Below are positions 36,488 to 46,218 of a stretch of 59,464 nucleotides of DNA, piece after piece. The number at the start of each line of letters is the position of its first letter. Position 1 is the stretch's first letter. The notes below the pieces were generated by a model that made no database searches, had not been told where the DNA came from, and saw only the letters and a program-made list of their open reading frames with translations. Position numbers and translations under genes: made by a program. This DNA comes from Synechococcales cyanobacterium GL140_1_metabinner_5_sub (GTDB lineage Bacteria > Cyanobacteriota > Cyanobacteriia > Cyanobacteriales > Chamaesiphonaceae), in the NCBI GenBank assembly GCA_025359065.1, contig JANYHM010000118.1, forward strand, positions 1 through 59,464. Direction: 5' to 3'.

Positions 36488-37445
36488 TTTCTACTCTGGG
36501 TTTTCGGAGGCAGTAAAGAATCAACAGTGTAAAAATAATGCTGCCTACTAAATACTTAAAAATTCCAGGAATTACTTCTTGCGGTGAAAAGAATCCTTCA
36601 ATTAAACCGGCCACAAATAACATGGGCACAATTCCCATTACTAGCTGTGCTGCCTGTGCCCCATATATTTTCAAGGCATCTCGTCGCCGATATTGACCCG
36701 GCCACAAAATACCTTTGCCAATTAACAACCCGGCTCCACCAGCCAGAAAAATCGCCGGAAGCTCCAAAGAACCATGGGGAAAAACAAAAGCCCAAAACTG
36801 AAAGGCCAAACTATGTTGAGCCACCAAAGCCGCCGCACCACCAATCATTAAGCCGTTGAAAAACAGTGCATAAACCGTAAAAACTCCAGCGCTAATCCCG
36901 CCCGCTACAACCCGAAAAGACACAATCATATTGTTGACCATGATCCCAGTGGCTGCTACTGGCTCATTGCCTAGAATTGAACCCATCCACAGCTCATGCT
37001 TATCACGCACTTTTTCGATCAATGATGCTGGCATTACCAAAGGTAAAAAGTTCGGGTCTTTCCAAGCCAGCCACCAAGCAATTAAGCCCCCCAACGCAAA
37101 CAGCCCGGTAGCAATTGCGGTATATACCCAGGTTGCTCGGATTACTTGCGGTAGATCCCAAGCATAAAACTTCAGTATGCCGGTTAGCTCTTGGCGATGA
37201 GAGCCACGATATACCTGGCTATAAGCACGGCTCGTAAGAGTCTGAAGCTCTTGGATAATGTTGGTACTAATTTGATTGGTTTGGGCGCGAGCCAAATCGG
37301 CGGCCACCGATCGATACAAGCTGGCTAAGTTACCAATTTCAGCGGCATTTAAAGATTTAATTCCCTGCTGTTCTACTCGTTGTAACAAAGCTTCAAGTTC
37401 TTGCCATTTGGCGGCGCGGCTTGCGATCCAGCGTTGAACGTTCAT
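36465..37445 (-). CDS. SpoIIM/DUF95 family membrane protein
   Basis: The 326-residue protein starts with a soluble helical part (about 1-95), followed by about six membrane segments. Family features are YSQVYRG, FVFPHGSLELPAIFLAGGAGLLIG and NNMIVSFRVVAGGI. The sporulation name comes from Bacillus SpoIIM; cyanobacteria do not sporulate, so the role here is different. It is coded opposite to the MoxR operon but, with the divergent polytopic protein and the RDD protein, it belongs to a neighbourhood repeatedly seen with MoxR genes. Confidence 0.9.
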   Translation of the reverse strand: MNVQRWIASRAAKWQELEALLQRVEQQGIKSLNAAEIGNLASLYRSVAADLARAQTNQISTNIIQELQTLTSRAYSQVYRGSHRQELTGILKFYAWDLPQVIRATWVYTAIATGLFALGGLIAWWLAWKDPNFLPLVMPASLIEKVRDKHELWMGSILGNEPVAATGIMVNNMIVSFRVVAGGISAGVFTVYALFFNGLMIGGAAALVAQHSLAFQFWAFVFPHGSLELPAIFLAGGAGLLIGKGILWPGQYRRRDALKIYGAQAAQLVMGIVPMLFVAGLIEGFFSPQEVIPGIFKYLVGSIIFTLLILYCLRKPRVETRGDLSA

Positions 37446-37524
37446 ATGTAATTACTTGAACCGAAATAGATAAGGTATACTGGCTGCTGCAAGTGCATCA
37501 CATCCATTAGTTGGGCAGTATATC

Positions 37525-38424
37525 ATGCGTAAAAGTGCTTCAGACCCCATGGGTACCCTCAGTGTTGGCAATGTCATCAACGCTGCCGTTGCTCTATATA
37601 AATCTAACTTTCGAGATTTCTTTGCTCTAGCCCTGCGATCGATGAGTTGGGTATTATTGGCCCTTGTTGGACTAGTTCCGGTGGTAGGAGTCGCCATTGC
37701 TATTAATAATATTGGTGTTACTGTTTTAGCCGGTGTGGCTTGGTTAGCTCTGCTTCTATTTTGCTCGGCCAAAGCTATGACTAATCGGGGAGTGGTTGCC
37801 CGCATGGCTTATCAGCAACTAATCAATCAAAAAGAAACATTGGAATCGGCTTCCAGTCAGCTTGCTAATAGCCATTGGAAATTTCTTGGTTTGGCCTTAT
37901 GGCTAGGACTATTTGTGATTGGTGTGGGTATCCTATCCTATCTGATACTAGCTATTGGGGTTGGTATTGGAGTAGCTCTTGCGATGTCGCTCAATAATAT
38001 ATTAGGCTACATTTTAGCAGCTATTTTCTCCATAGCAGGATTCGTAGCTTTCCTTTGGATTTTTCTGCGCTTTTATTCTGATTGGTTTGTAGCAGAGCTA
38101 CCGATCGCCGTAGAACGATGTCCTAACGGGTTAGATGCTATTGGTCGCAGTCGGCAGTTATCCGCGCCATTTTCATCCCGCATCTTAATGATTATCTTGG
38201 TAGCTTTTCTGATTGTCCTTCCGCTTAGTATTGTCGCTAATATTCCTGGTATTGCCGGTATCGGTCAACCGCCCACATCCCCCGCATACCTTATATCTCA
38301 GGCTGTTAACTTAGCTTTGTCACTACTGTTAGAGTTATTCCTTATGCCTTTTTGGCAAGTGATTAAATCAGTAGTTTATTTCGATTTGCGTAGCCGCTTA
38401 GAAGGTGCTGATTTAAAAATGTAG
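37525..38424 (+). CDS. Polytopic membrane protein of unknown function
   Basis: The 299 residues start with GTLSVGNVINAAVALYKSNF, like the start of DUF975 or GlpQ-membrane-domain proteins, followed by about six long hydrophobic segments. It diverges from the SpoIIM-like gene across 79 bp and precedes the RDD gene by 46 bp. In actinobacteria and cyanobacteria such proteins are neighbours of MoxR, DUF58, SpoIIM and RDD genes. No biochemical function can be assigned. Confidence 0.8.
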   Translation: MRKSASDPMGTLSVGNVINAAVALYKSNFRDFFALALRSMSWVLLALVGLVPVVGVAIAINNIGVTVLAGVAWLALLLFCSAKAMTNRGVVARMAYQQLINQKETLESASSQLANSHWKFLGLALWLGLFVIGVGILSYLILAIGVGIGVALAMSLNNILGYILAAIFSIAGFVAFLWIFLRFYSDWFVAELPIAVERCPNGLDAIGRSRQLSAPFSSRILMIILVAFLIVLPLSIVANIPGIAGIGQPPTSPAYLISQAVNLALSLLLELFLMPFWQVIKSVVYFDLRSRLEGADLKM

Positions 38425-38470
38425 GCTCCGGATCTCTGCAAGCTCTAAATATTTAACATCAACTTCTAAC

Positions 38471-39232
38471 ATGCAGTATCTCAAGCGAGTAAAGTCTAGA
38501 ACCCCAGAAAGCGTCGAGCTAGAGTTTACTTTAGCGGGCATTGGTAGCCGTGCTTTGGCGCTGCTCATCGACTATATGCTGTGGATGGTGATCCTCATGG
38601 TTTTATTGACGGCATTTGCTTTTTTAGATTACTTAGTTGCCAAGATTGACGGTGCGGGCAAATGGATTATTAGTATTCAGTTCCTGATGTTTTTTGTAGT
38701 TTATATTGGCTACTTTATTTTTTTCGAGACTCTCTGGCAGGGGCAAACCCCCGGCAAACGCTATGCCAAAATTCGGGTGATTCGGGATGATGGTCGTAAT
38801 CCTGGTTTGCAACAGGCGATCATGCGATCGCTGCTGCGAACTTTCGATGATATTCTTTCTCTGGGTGTGTTGCTGATCCTGTTTACCAAGCAAGAAAAAC
38901 GTTTGGGTGACTTGGTGGCTGGGACGATTGTGATTCAAGAAGCTCAAAACACCACTCAAGAAATCTCGATCGATCCGGCTGCTCAAGAATTGGCCGATGC
39001 TTTAGCAGAAACCGGCAGACTAGCTGTGCTCACTCCAGATGAGTTTGCCACTCTCCGGCGCTATCTCCAGCGGTATCCCACATTATCGAAACAAGCACAA
39101 ATAACAGTCAGCAACAATCTGCATCAAGAAATTTTGGCGATTACCAAGCTATATCCTAAAACCGAGAAGCCCAACCATCATTTGTTTCTACAGGCCGTTT
39201 ATCTGGTTTGTTTGCAGCAGTTTGGAGGTTAG
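38471..39232 (+). CDS. RDD family membrane protein
   Basis: The 253-residue protein has the RDD signature: GSRALALLIDYMLW in the first membrane segment, then LWQGQTPGKRYAKIRVIRDDG and KQEKRLGDLVAGTIV at the end of the domain. A soluble C-terminal tail of about 90 residues follows. Transport has been proposed for some RDD proteins; the role here is unknown. Its stop overlaps the convergent nadV stop by 4 bp. Confidence 0.92.
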   Translation: MQYLKRVKSRTPESVELEFTLAGIGSRALALLIDYMLWMVILMVLLTAFAFLDYLVAKIDGAGKWIISIQFLMFFVVYIGYFIFFETLWQGQTPGKRYAKIRVIRDDGRNPGLQQAIMRSLLRTFDDILSLGVLLILFTKQEKRLGDLVAGTIVIQEAQNTTQEISIDPAAQELADALAETGRLAVLTPDEFATLRRYLQRYPTLSKQAQITVSNNLHQEILAITKLYPKTEKPNHHLFLQAVYLVCLQQFGG

Positions 39233-40590
39233 GTACGCTCCCGAATTTCGGTGAGACTATACTCTTGCAAAATCTGACCATTTTCATAAACTGGCACTAG
39301 TAAATCTATTGTGTCAGCGCTAGCCAAAACAGTGGCGTAGCCTGCTGCCGTTTTTACTAAAGCTAACCTGCCCTGCTTGCTGCGTTTACCAGGATCGGTG
39401 ACTGGATCTTTATAAACAGGGATGTTTTGGCCGTTTATTGTCACCTCACTACATTTAATCGCAAACTTTTGGGTATCTCGATCGACCTGCTGTAATAAAG
39501 CTCCACCCATGCCAAAAGCAATGTTACTGGCACTAAAGCCCAGGTCTTGAACAGCTTTTAAAATTTCTGCTAAGCTCTGGGCATTAATGCCATCGCCCTG
39601 AATTAGCCGCACATAGTTCAGCACTTTGTAGCCTTTGCTGTTGATGGTGCTGCCAAAACGTTGATCCAATTTTTGTAAAGCCTGACTGATTACAGATACT
39701 GGATCGCCAGAATCTGGCCGAATCACTAGAGTTGCTCCACTCTCGATAATTTGTGATTTGAGTCGATCGCCCCAGAGGTGATCGATCGCCTGCCATAAGT
39801 CGTAAGAATCGGAGACTACTGCCAAAATTGCCCCAGGTTTAGCGAATTTATCGAGCATGTTTTGGTAAGCTGCTAACTCGCCATCTCGTTGCCAAGAAGT
39901 AATTGTAGAATGCTCGGCAGCAGGAATAGAGAAAGCCGCCATAGGGTGCTGATAATAGTGGTTGGCTGCTCGCACACCCACCACAGTATCGGAACCCATA
40001 AAGTTCACGAGGTGAGACATGCCTCCGATCTCTGCTGATTCGCTGCTGGATACTCCTCTGGAGCCAAAATCATGCAGTTTAAAAGGAATCTCCGCAGCCG
40101 GGTCATCGGCGGTAGCTTGTAGGGCATCCCAAATAATTTGTTTGAGGTAGTAGCTTTGGGTAGCGACGGTGATTGGGTACCAAACCCGCAACAGCAATGT
40201 TTCTAGCCAAGAAACCAGCCAGAAAGTTTGTGGGTCGGTGGATTCGATCGACATCATAATTTGCTTGACGGGCACCAAAGTTCCCTCTGGCACCGCTTTG
40301 ATGCGAATGGGTAATTTGCCACCCAACTCTTGGACAATGTATCGCCAGCCTTCGCTATTAAAGCTCAATCCATGGGCAGCAAAGAAAACTTCGGCTTCTT
40401 CTACCATCCACATTTCTACCGGCTGGCTAAGATATTTTTTCAGGATATATTGCAGTCCAAAAAACACCGTAGCAGGATACCGACCCCCACGACTTTCTAG
40501 GTAAGAGTACATCGCTGTAGTTTGGGGTGGATACTGTAGCCAGTGACTGGCTTTGTACGAATCAGTATCCATGATCAGGTTGTATTTCAT
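39229..40590 (-). CDS. nadV: Nicotinamide phosphoribosyltransferase
   Basis: This enzyme makes NMN from nicotinamide and phosphoribosyl pyrophosphate. From the ATG at 40590 it has 453 residues (the frame also opens at 40635). Motifs include NLIMDTDSYKASHW at the start, SYLESRGG, HDFGSRGVSS, VSDSYDLWQAIDHLWG, VIRPDSGDP and IQGDGIN, all matching bacterial and animal NAMPT active-site segments. It follows nadM by 68 bp on the same strand, forming a two-gene NAD salvage operon like Synechocystis slr0787/slr0788. Confidence 0.95.
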   Translation of the reverse strand: MKYNLIMDTDSYKASHWLQYPPQTTAMYSYLESRGGRYPATVFFGLQYILKKYLSQPVEMWMVEEAEVFFAAHGLSFNSEGWRYIVQELGGKLPIRIKAVPEGTLVPVKQIMMSIESTDPQTFWLVSWLETLLLRVWYPITVATQSYYLKQIIWDALQATADDPAAEIPFKLHDFGSRGVSSSESAEIGGMSHLVNFMGSDTVVGVRAANHYYQHPMAAFSIPAAEHSTITSWQRDGELAAYQNMLDKFAKPGAILAVVSDSYDLWQAIDHLWGDRLKSQIIESGATLVIRPDSGDPVSVISQALQKLDQRFGSTINSKGYKVLNYVRLIQGDGINAQSLAEILKAVQDLGFSASNIAFGMGGALLQQVDRDTQKFAIKCSEVTINGQNIPVYKDPVTDPGKRSKQGRLALVKTAAGYATVLASADTIDLLVPVYENGQILQEYSLTEIRERT

Positions 40591-40658
40591 GATTTTTTTC
40601 TGTTGCTTTGTAGTTAAATTGAGTAACGATTTCAAGCGTGATATTGTTGCACTTGCCC

Positions 40659-41702
<1,044 letters not shown>

Positions 41703-41728
41703 TTAGCTTCTCTCCGAGGCATGAATCA

Positions 41729-41757
41729 ATTATGGTATTTTTCACCATAACTGTCAA
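41729..41757 (-). promoter_or_regulatory. nadM promoter with NrtR-like operator
   Basis: On the minus strand TTGACA (41757-41752) and CATAAT (41734-41729) are separated by exactly 17 bp. The palindrome TTATGGT-7nt-ACCATAA (41730-41750) covers the spacer and most of the -10. NrtR repressors are known to control NAD salvage genes in many bacteria, including cyanobacteria, through 21-bp palindromes. The regulator gene is not in the window. The sequence is seen; repressor identity is inferred. Confidence 0.75.
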
Positions 41758-41780
41758 GCAGTTGGTTGAAAATTGATTTC

Positions 41781-43897
41781 TCAGTTGTGCTGAGCGGCTC
41801 CCAGGGTGATGAGTGTGGCCTGAGTAGCGAACGATAATCCACTTACTCCAGTAATGTTCATTTCCCTATAGGGCTTGGGCATGATCAGGGTTGCCTTGCA
41901 TTCCCAGGTCTGTAAATCCCAGAGTTTAATGGTTTCATCTTGACCACAGCTAAACAGGGTTTGTAGGGCAGGGCTGTAACATAGTGACCAAATACTCTGG
42001 CTATGACCTTTCAGGATTCTTAAACATTCTCCTAGGGCTGTATCCCAAATTCTAATTGTCAGGTCATCACTGGCGCTGACCAGCAATTCGGGAGTGGTGG
42101 CTGAAGCCGGAATAAAGATTACTACGCGAATTTCGCGGCTGTGGCCAATTAAAGTCTGTAAACATTGCTGCTGCTCCATATCCCAAAGTTTGATGGTTAA
42201 ATCATCGCTGCTGCTGGTTAATTTAGTACCGCTGGCATTAAAAATGATCGATCGAATTCGTTGCTGATGACCGGTGAAAATATGGGTAATTTTGCCGCTG
42301 TTACCATCTCGTAGCTCAATCTGTTGGCTTACACCGGTTACAGCTAACAATGGTAGTTGGGGATGGGCGGCGATCGCCCAAATCCAAACGGTATCTAGCT
42401 CTTGAGGGTTTGGAGTAATTCGCCGGTTGCACCGTTCCAGATTCTAATTTGGCAATCATCGCTACCGCTGGCTAAGTAAACTATGCCCGAGGAGATGTTT
42501 GGACTAACGGCGATCGTCCAAATACGGTTGGAGGCTCCAGAGAGGGTTTTAATTGGTTGACTGCTTTTGGTATCCCAAATTCTTACTAATTGGTCATCGC
42601 TACCGACAGCCATCATGGTTTGGTCGGGGCTGTAAGAGATCGATCGAATACGGCTACGGGGTTCAATCAGGGTGGTGATCGGTTGCCAGGTATGGGCATT
42701 CCAAATTTGAATTTTGTCGGTGCCTGCACTAATTAATTGTTGACCATCGGGACTGAAGCTCAGTGACCAGATGGCGCTGTTTTCGGGTAATTTGCAGGTT
42801 TTGATACATTCACCGCTTTTGAGATCCCAAATTTTGAGGTGAAAATCGTCACTACCTACTAAGGTTTTGCCGTTGGGATGAAAGGCTAGGGCACGTACTC
42901 GATCGGCATTGTCGGTAAAGGTCTCAATACATCTTCTGGTTAAGACGCTCCAGAGTTTGACATACTCAGTGCTGCTGGTGGCCAATAGGCGGCCATTGTT
43001 GCTAAAGGCTACCGACCGAACTAGTTCTTGGGGCTGACTGAAGGCGCGGATAAATTTGCCGAAGTTGATGTTCCAAAAGCGGGCTGTGCGATCTTGGCTG
43101 ACGCTGATTAAAAAGAGGATTCCTTTGACGGCGATAAATCGGGCTGACCAAACCTAGTCGGTGTGTCCTTGCAGGTTGTAGAGACAGTGAATGTTTTCCC
43201 AGTCTGGGATTTCCCTCTGGGAAATTTCACCATGGGGGATTTTCCAGATTTTGACGCTGCGATCGTTGCTGCAACTGGCAATTAGTTGACCATCGGGGCT
43301 AAAGGTAACGTGTCTAATCCAGTCGTCATGTGCTTGCCATGCGTGGATTTGTTTACCGTCGGCTACTTGCCAAATGCGGACTTTACCATCCATGCCTCCA
43401 GTAACTAAGATGTTTTGGTCAAGGCTGAATGTGACAGTGAAAATGCTACCGAGGTCTTGAGAAAAGATGGTTTGGCTGAAATGGCAGCGGGTGAAGTTGA
43501 CTTGGGGGAGTTGTTCTTGTTGGAGGTAGGCTTGACGAATGGTGAGATGGGAGAAGTCGTAGCCAGTGAGATCAATATTGAGGGCTAATAGGAGGTTGAT
43601 AATGTTGCCGACGTGATTTGTCGTTGTTCTTTGAGCAGCGATGGTTTCTTGCCAGGGGATGTCTAGGATTTGGCAGAAGGCTTTGTAGGGTGTTGGTCTG
43701 ATGGGTTTTCTGGCGAGGAAGCGTTTCCATGTGCCGATCGAGACTTTTAATTTGATGGTTTCATCCCATTTGGGATCGGGTTCAAGGATTTTGCTGGCGG
43801 CAACAAGCCATTGGGGATCCTCGATCGGCCAACCAATTTCAATGCGGGCTTGTCTGATGCGTTGGATTTGCTTGGGGGTGGCTTGGAGGCTGGACAT
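41781..43897 (-). pseudogene. WD40 repeat gene broken by a nonsense codon and a frameshift
   Basis: From the ATG at 43897 the N-terminus (TPKQIQRIRQARIEIGW, GTWKRFLARKPIRPTPYKAF) matches the front domain of cyanobacterial NB-ARC/STAND WD40 proteins. It runs straight into DLTGYDFSHLTIRQAYLQ and the WD40 repeats, so no NTPase domain is present. A TAG at 43154-43156 interrupts GHTD*VWSARF, where a Trp (TGG) is expected; the same frame then continues to 42395. A 1-nt deletion near 42403-42410 moves the rest into another frame, which ends in MNITGVSGLSFATQATL, the usual family tail. The gene is probably not functional as a whole. Confidence 0.85.
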
Positions 43898-43999
43898 GGC
43901 AATTTTACTGATCAATATAAATAGGCTTGACGATGCCTGAGATTTAGGAATTGCCAACCACACCCAGTATTGCAGTATTTAATTACACAAAGTCGTCTA

Positions 44000-44992
44000 T
44001 CAATTTTGAACAGATTTAAAGTTTTCGATCAGTTCTTGCTTGGAGAGCTGAAAGATTAAGGGAGTGTATTCGATGCTGGTGAGGGTCATGAGGTTGGGTA
44101 AGATGACGGCGAGTTGTTCGTCGATCGATCCATAGCGCAATTCCAAGAGTCCAGAAATAGCCGATCGACGCTCCTGCTCAAGTCCTTGCTCAAGTCCTTG
44201 CTCAAGTCCTTGTTCGATGCCACGTTCCATCCAGCTAGTGGTTAACTGCATAATTCTCTCCTGTTCAGCTACTGGTTCTATTTTAGCAATTTCCGATTGA
44301 AAGACTTGTTCCTCTTTTTGGTTCAGGCGGAGATAGGTGTCCACAAATCCTGAGATCAAGAAATTTCTGGCGGGGTTTAGTTGGAGGTTGGCCAAGAGGC
44401 GGAGGCATTCGACTTTGACTTTGGGGCGGTCTTTTTTGGCGATTTTCATTTTGGCCATGAGGGCTGCGGCTACTGGGTTTTGGTGTTGGAGGAAGTCGCG
44501 CCAGTTGAGGCGGTTGAGTTGGATGGCTTGGAAGTTGAAGTTGAGGACTTCTAGCTCGGGTAAGAAGATGCGGTGTTGGGTGGATTCTGATCGTTTTGGT
44601 TTGTCGAATGAGAAGACGGCGATGGGGTAGATGGGGATGCGGTATTGACGGTAGAGTTCGGCAAAGTAGAAGAAGATGCGTTGGGCGAAGTCGATTTCGC
44701 TGGTGGATTGGTTTTCGATATGGACGAGAATGGTGTGGATTGATTGGGAGTTGGTGATTTTGTGGGGTTTTATGGGGACTTGCACGAGGATGTCGATGGC
44801 TTTCCTGTCGCCGTTGATGATGTCGGTGAAGTATTCTTGGGGGAGGAAGGTGAGTTGAGTGAGGTCTAGGTATTCGACGAGGGCGGGGGCAAAGAGTTGG
44901 ATGAAATCTGCGAAGAAGGTTTCTAGGAGCTGTTTAAAGAGTTTGTCGTGATCGATCTGTGTAGGTGCAAGCGGAGTTATCGATAGTGTCAT
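44000..44992 (-). CDS. Rpn family (PD-(D/E)XK, transposase_31-like) nuclease with EQGL repeats
   Basis: From the ATG at 44992 it has 330 residues (a longer frame opens at 45094). The nuclease half includes DHDKLFKQLLETFFADF, AIDILVQV (D67) and ILVHIENQS (E93, Q95), typical of Rpn and related transposase_31 proteins. The C-terminal part has a GIEQGLEQGLEQGLEQ run (about 258-273) encoded by a 12-bp tandem repeat. An internal ATG (M248, 44251) has AGGAG six nt upstream. Rpn proteins in enterobacteria are phage-defence toxins whose C-terminal part is also made separately as an antitoxin; here that is only a hypothesis. Confidence 0.88.
   Translation of the reverse strand: MTLSITPLAPTQIDHDKLFKQLLETFFADFIQLFAPALVEYLDLTQLTFLPQEYFTDIINGDRKAIDILVQVPIKPHKITNSQSIHTILVHIENQSTSEIDFAQRIFFYFAELYRQYRIPIYPIAVFSFDKPKRSESTQHRIFLPELEVLNFNFQAIQLNRLNWRDFLQHQNPVAAALMAKMKIAKKDRPKVKVECLRLLANLQLNPARNFLISGFVDTYLRLNQKEEQVFQSEIAKIEPVAEQERIMQLTTSWMERGIEQGLEQGLEQGLEQERRSAISGLLELRYGSIDEQLAVILPNLMTLTSIEYTPLIFQLSKQELIENFKSVQN
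44176..44211 (-). repeat. 12-bp coding tandem repeat (three units)
   Basis: GCTCAAGTCCTT occurs three times head to tail (44176, 44188, 44200), with a diverged fourth unit following. On the minus strand it encodes the four-residue unit EQGL. Unit gain or loss by slippage would keep the frame and only lengthen or shorten the helix. Confidence 0.9.
44249..44262 (-). promoter_or_regulatory. Possible internal ribosome binding site and start inside the Rpn gene
   Basis: On the minus strand AGGAG (44262-44258) is six nt before an in-frame ATG (44251-44249). It would start an 83-residue C-terminal product (MQLTTSWMERG) that includes the EQGL repeats and lacks the nuclease residues. The purine run also codes for EQER, so it may be fortuitous. 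Confidence 0.45.
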
Positions 44993-45525
44993 AGCCGAGG
45001 GATATGAGGTAGTACAGAAGTTAGATTTTTTATTGTAGTATGTTTTATATAATATTGTGTCGATTAGGGAATTGCTCGATCGCCAAGGGCACAAGCAGAG
45101 CTATCGGCATCATCAATTACCACGATCAAGTAGTAAGTATTGCCTTGAATGTTAAAGATTGTGAATTTATCAATGGTTTTGGGGTTCCGATCGATCTGAC
45201 AAGTATCGGTGAGGATTGCTGCTTTGATTGTCGATCTGTAATTTGTTTGATGGTGCTAAGATGCTTTGCTGTTGTGGCTTTGTGGGTTGTGGTAGGAGAT
45301 GGGAGGCAGGGGCTGACTTGGTGATTAGTATATAGCTGGTTGTTTTTGTAGGAGATGGTGTGGGTTAAAAAGTGATCTGAAACTGTGCTTGTGTGATTTT
45401 TAGTGAAGATACATAATGTCATAGGCAACTGCTAACTTGATCGAATTAGTATGTATGACTTTTTCTGGTTTGTAATGGTCAAATCAACTTGCTTTCGTGA
45501 TATTAGGAATTCCTACAACACTTTT
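44993..45525. other. Gene-poor stretch
   Basis: About 530 bp between the Rpn gene and the outer membrane relic. Short frames exist on both strands (for example 45040-45324) but none has recognisable motifs or a convincing start. No clear promoter, repeat or RNA gene was seen. Confidence 0.5.
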
Positions 45526-45753
45526 ATGCTTAACTTAATGATCTACAATTCTTCTCTGTTGGCTATAGCTGCTCTTTTTCTTACTGCTGGTAATGTAATG
45601 GCAGCAGACCTCAAAACTATCCCTGATGCTATTCTATTAAATTCCTCTAAGCTCAGTGCCGAAAATTTTAGCGTAACATCACGATCAATGCTAACTATAA
45701 ATTTCAAGATCTGGGATTCCTTAGCTTTGGAGCTGGGTATCGTTTCTAGTCTG
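45526..45753 (+). pseudogene. Relic of an outer membrane beta-barrel protein
   Basis: The ATG at 45526 begins a good signal peptide (IYNSSLLAIAALFLTAGNVMAAD). About 25 residues later, near AENF, a frame change brings in NITINANYKFQ followed by DLGFLSFGAGYRF and a TAG at 45751-45753. That ending, alternating strands with a terminal Phe, is a classic last beta-strand of an outer membrane protein. The barrel between the two ends has been deleted. The uninterrupted frame shown by the ATG runs to 45768 but is out of register with the barrel end. Confidence 0.7.
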
Positions 45754-45914
45754 CTTTGCATCGACTAAAGGATGCGGATTTAAACCTCCATGGCTCCTTC
45801 TCCTCATTGCGAATTTAAGTAGACTTTTGAGTTTCGGAGTTAACTTTTTAGCTAGGCATTCTAAAAAATGTTATATTTTCGCATGATCTTGTTTTGTTTT
45901 ACTTCTTACTGAAA

Positions 45915-46016
45915 ATGTCAAATAAAAACACTTTCGGTATTGAGGCTTTGCCTAATAGCGATGATCTTGATTACAATGACCTTATTGTTAAGGTGAATTT
46001 ACGATTAATCGGTTAA
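45915..46016 (+). pseudogene. C-terminal remnant of a DUF4114 protein
   Basis: A 33-codon frame ends NTFGIEALPNSDDLDYNDLIVKVNL, which matches the FGFEDLPGGGDxDYNDLIVKV-like end of DUF4114 domains in cyanobacterial surface proteins. An ATG precedes it, but no longer coding frame joins it upstream. It is followed by its own terminator at 46034. It is most likely the surviving tail of a larger gene. Confidence 0.6.
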
Positions 46017-46033
46017 CATAGCTATTTAGAAAT

Positions 46034-46075
46034 CAGGGCTATTTGAAAATCTCAAATAGCCCTGGTCTTTGTTTT
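46034..46075 (+). terminator. Rho-independent terminator after the DUF4114 remnant
   Basis: CAGGGCTATTTGA (46034-46046) and TCAAATAGCCCTG (46052-46064) form a perfect 13-bp stem with a 5-nt loop, followed by GTCTTTGTTTTG. It is a well-formed terminator left behind a dead gene. Confidence 0.85.
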
Positions 46076-46218
46076 GAAGTACATTAATAAATATATGTAA
46101 TATTGCTAGCAAATTATGCGCCAGAATGATATACTACATGCGTTTGGCAATCTCAGCCAAATTGATGCCTCAACAGCCATCATCAAAATCCTTCTTCGCA
46201 GTGCTACCAACCCGCTAT

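Noticed and set aside
42395-43153. Separate WD40 genes at 41781-42350 and 42395-42985
   Set aside because: The pieces lie in line with the frame at 43897, the first gap is one in-frame TAG, and repeat register continues across both lesions, so one broken gene explains them better.
45040-45324. 94-residue plus-strand frame and the 100-residue frame opposite it
   Set aside because: No motif, signal peptide or RBS could be identified; composition looks like noncoding sequence.
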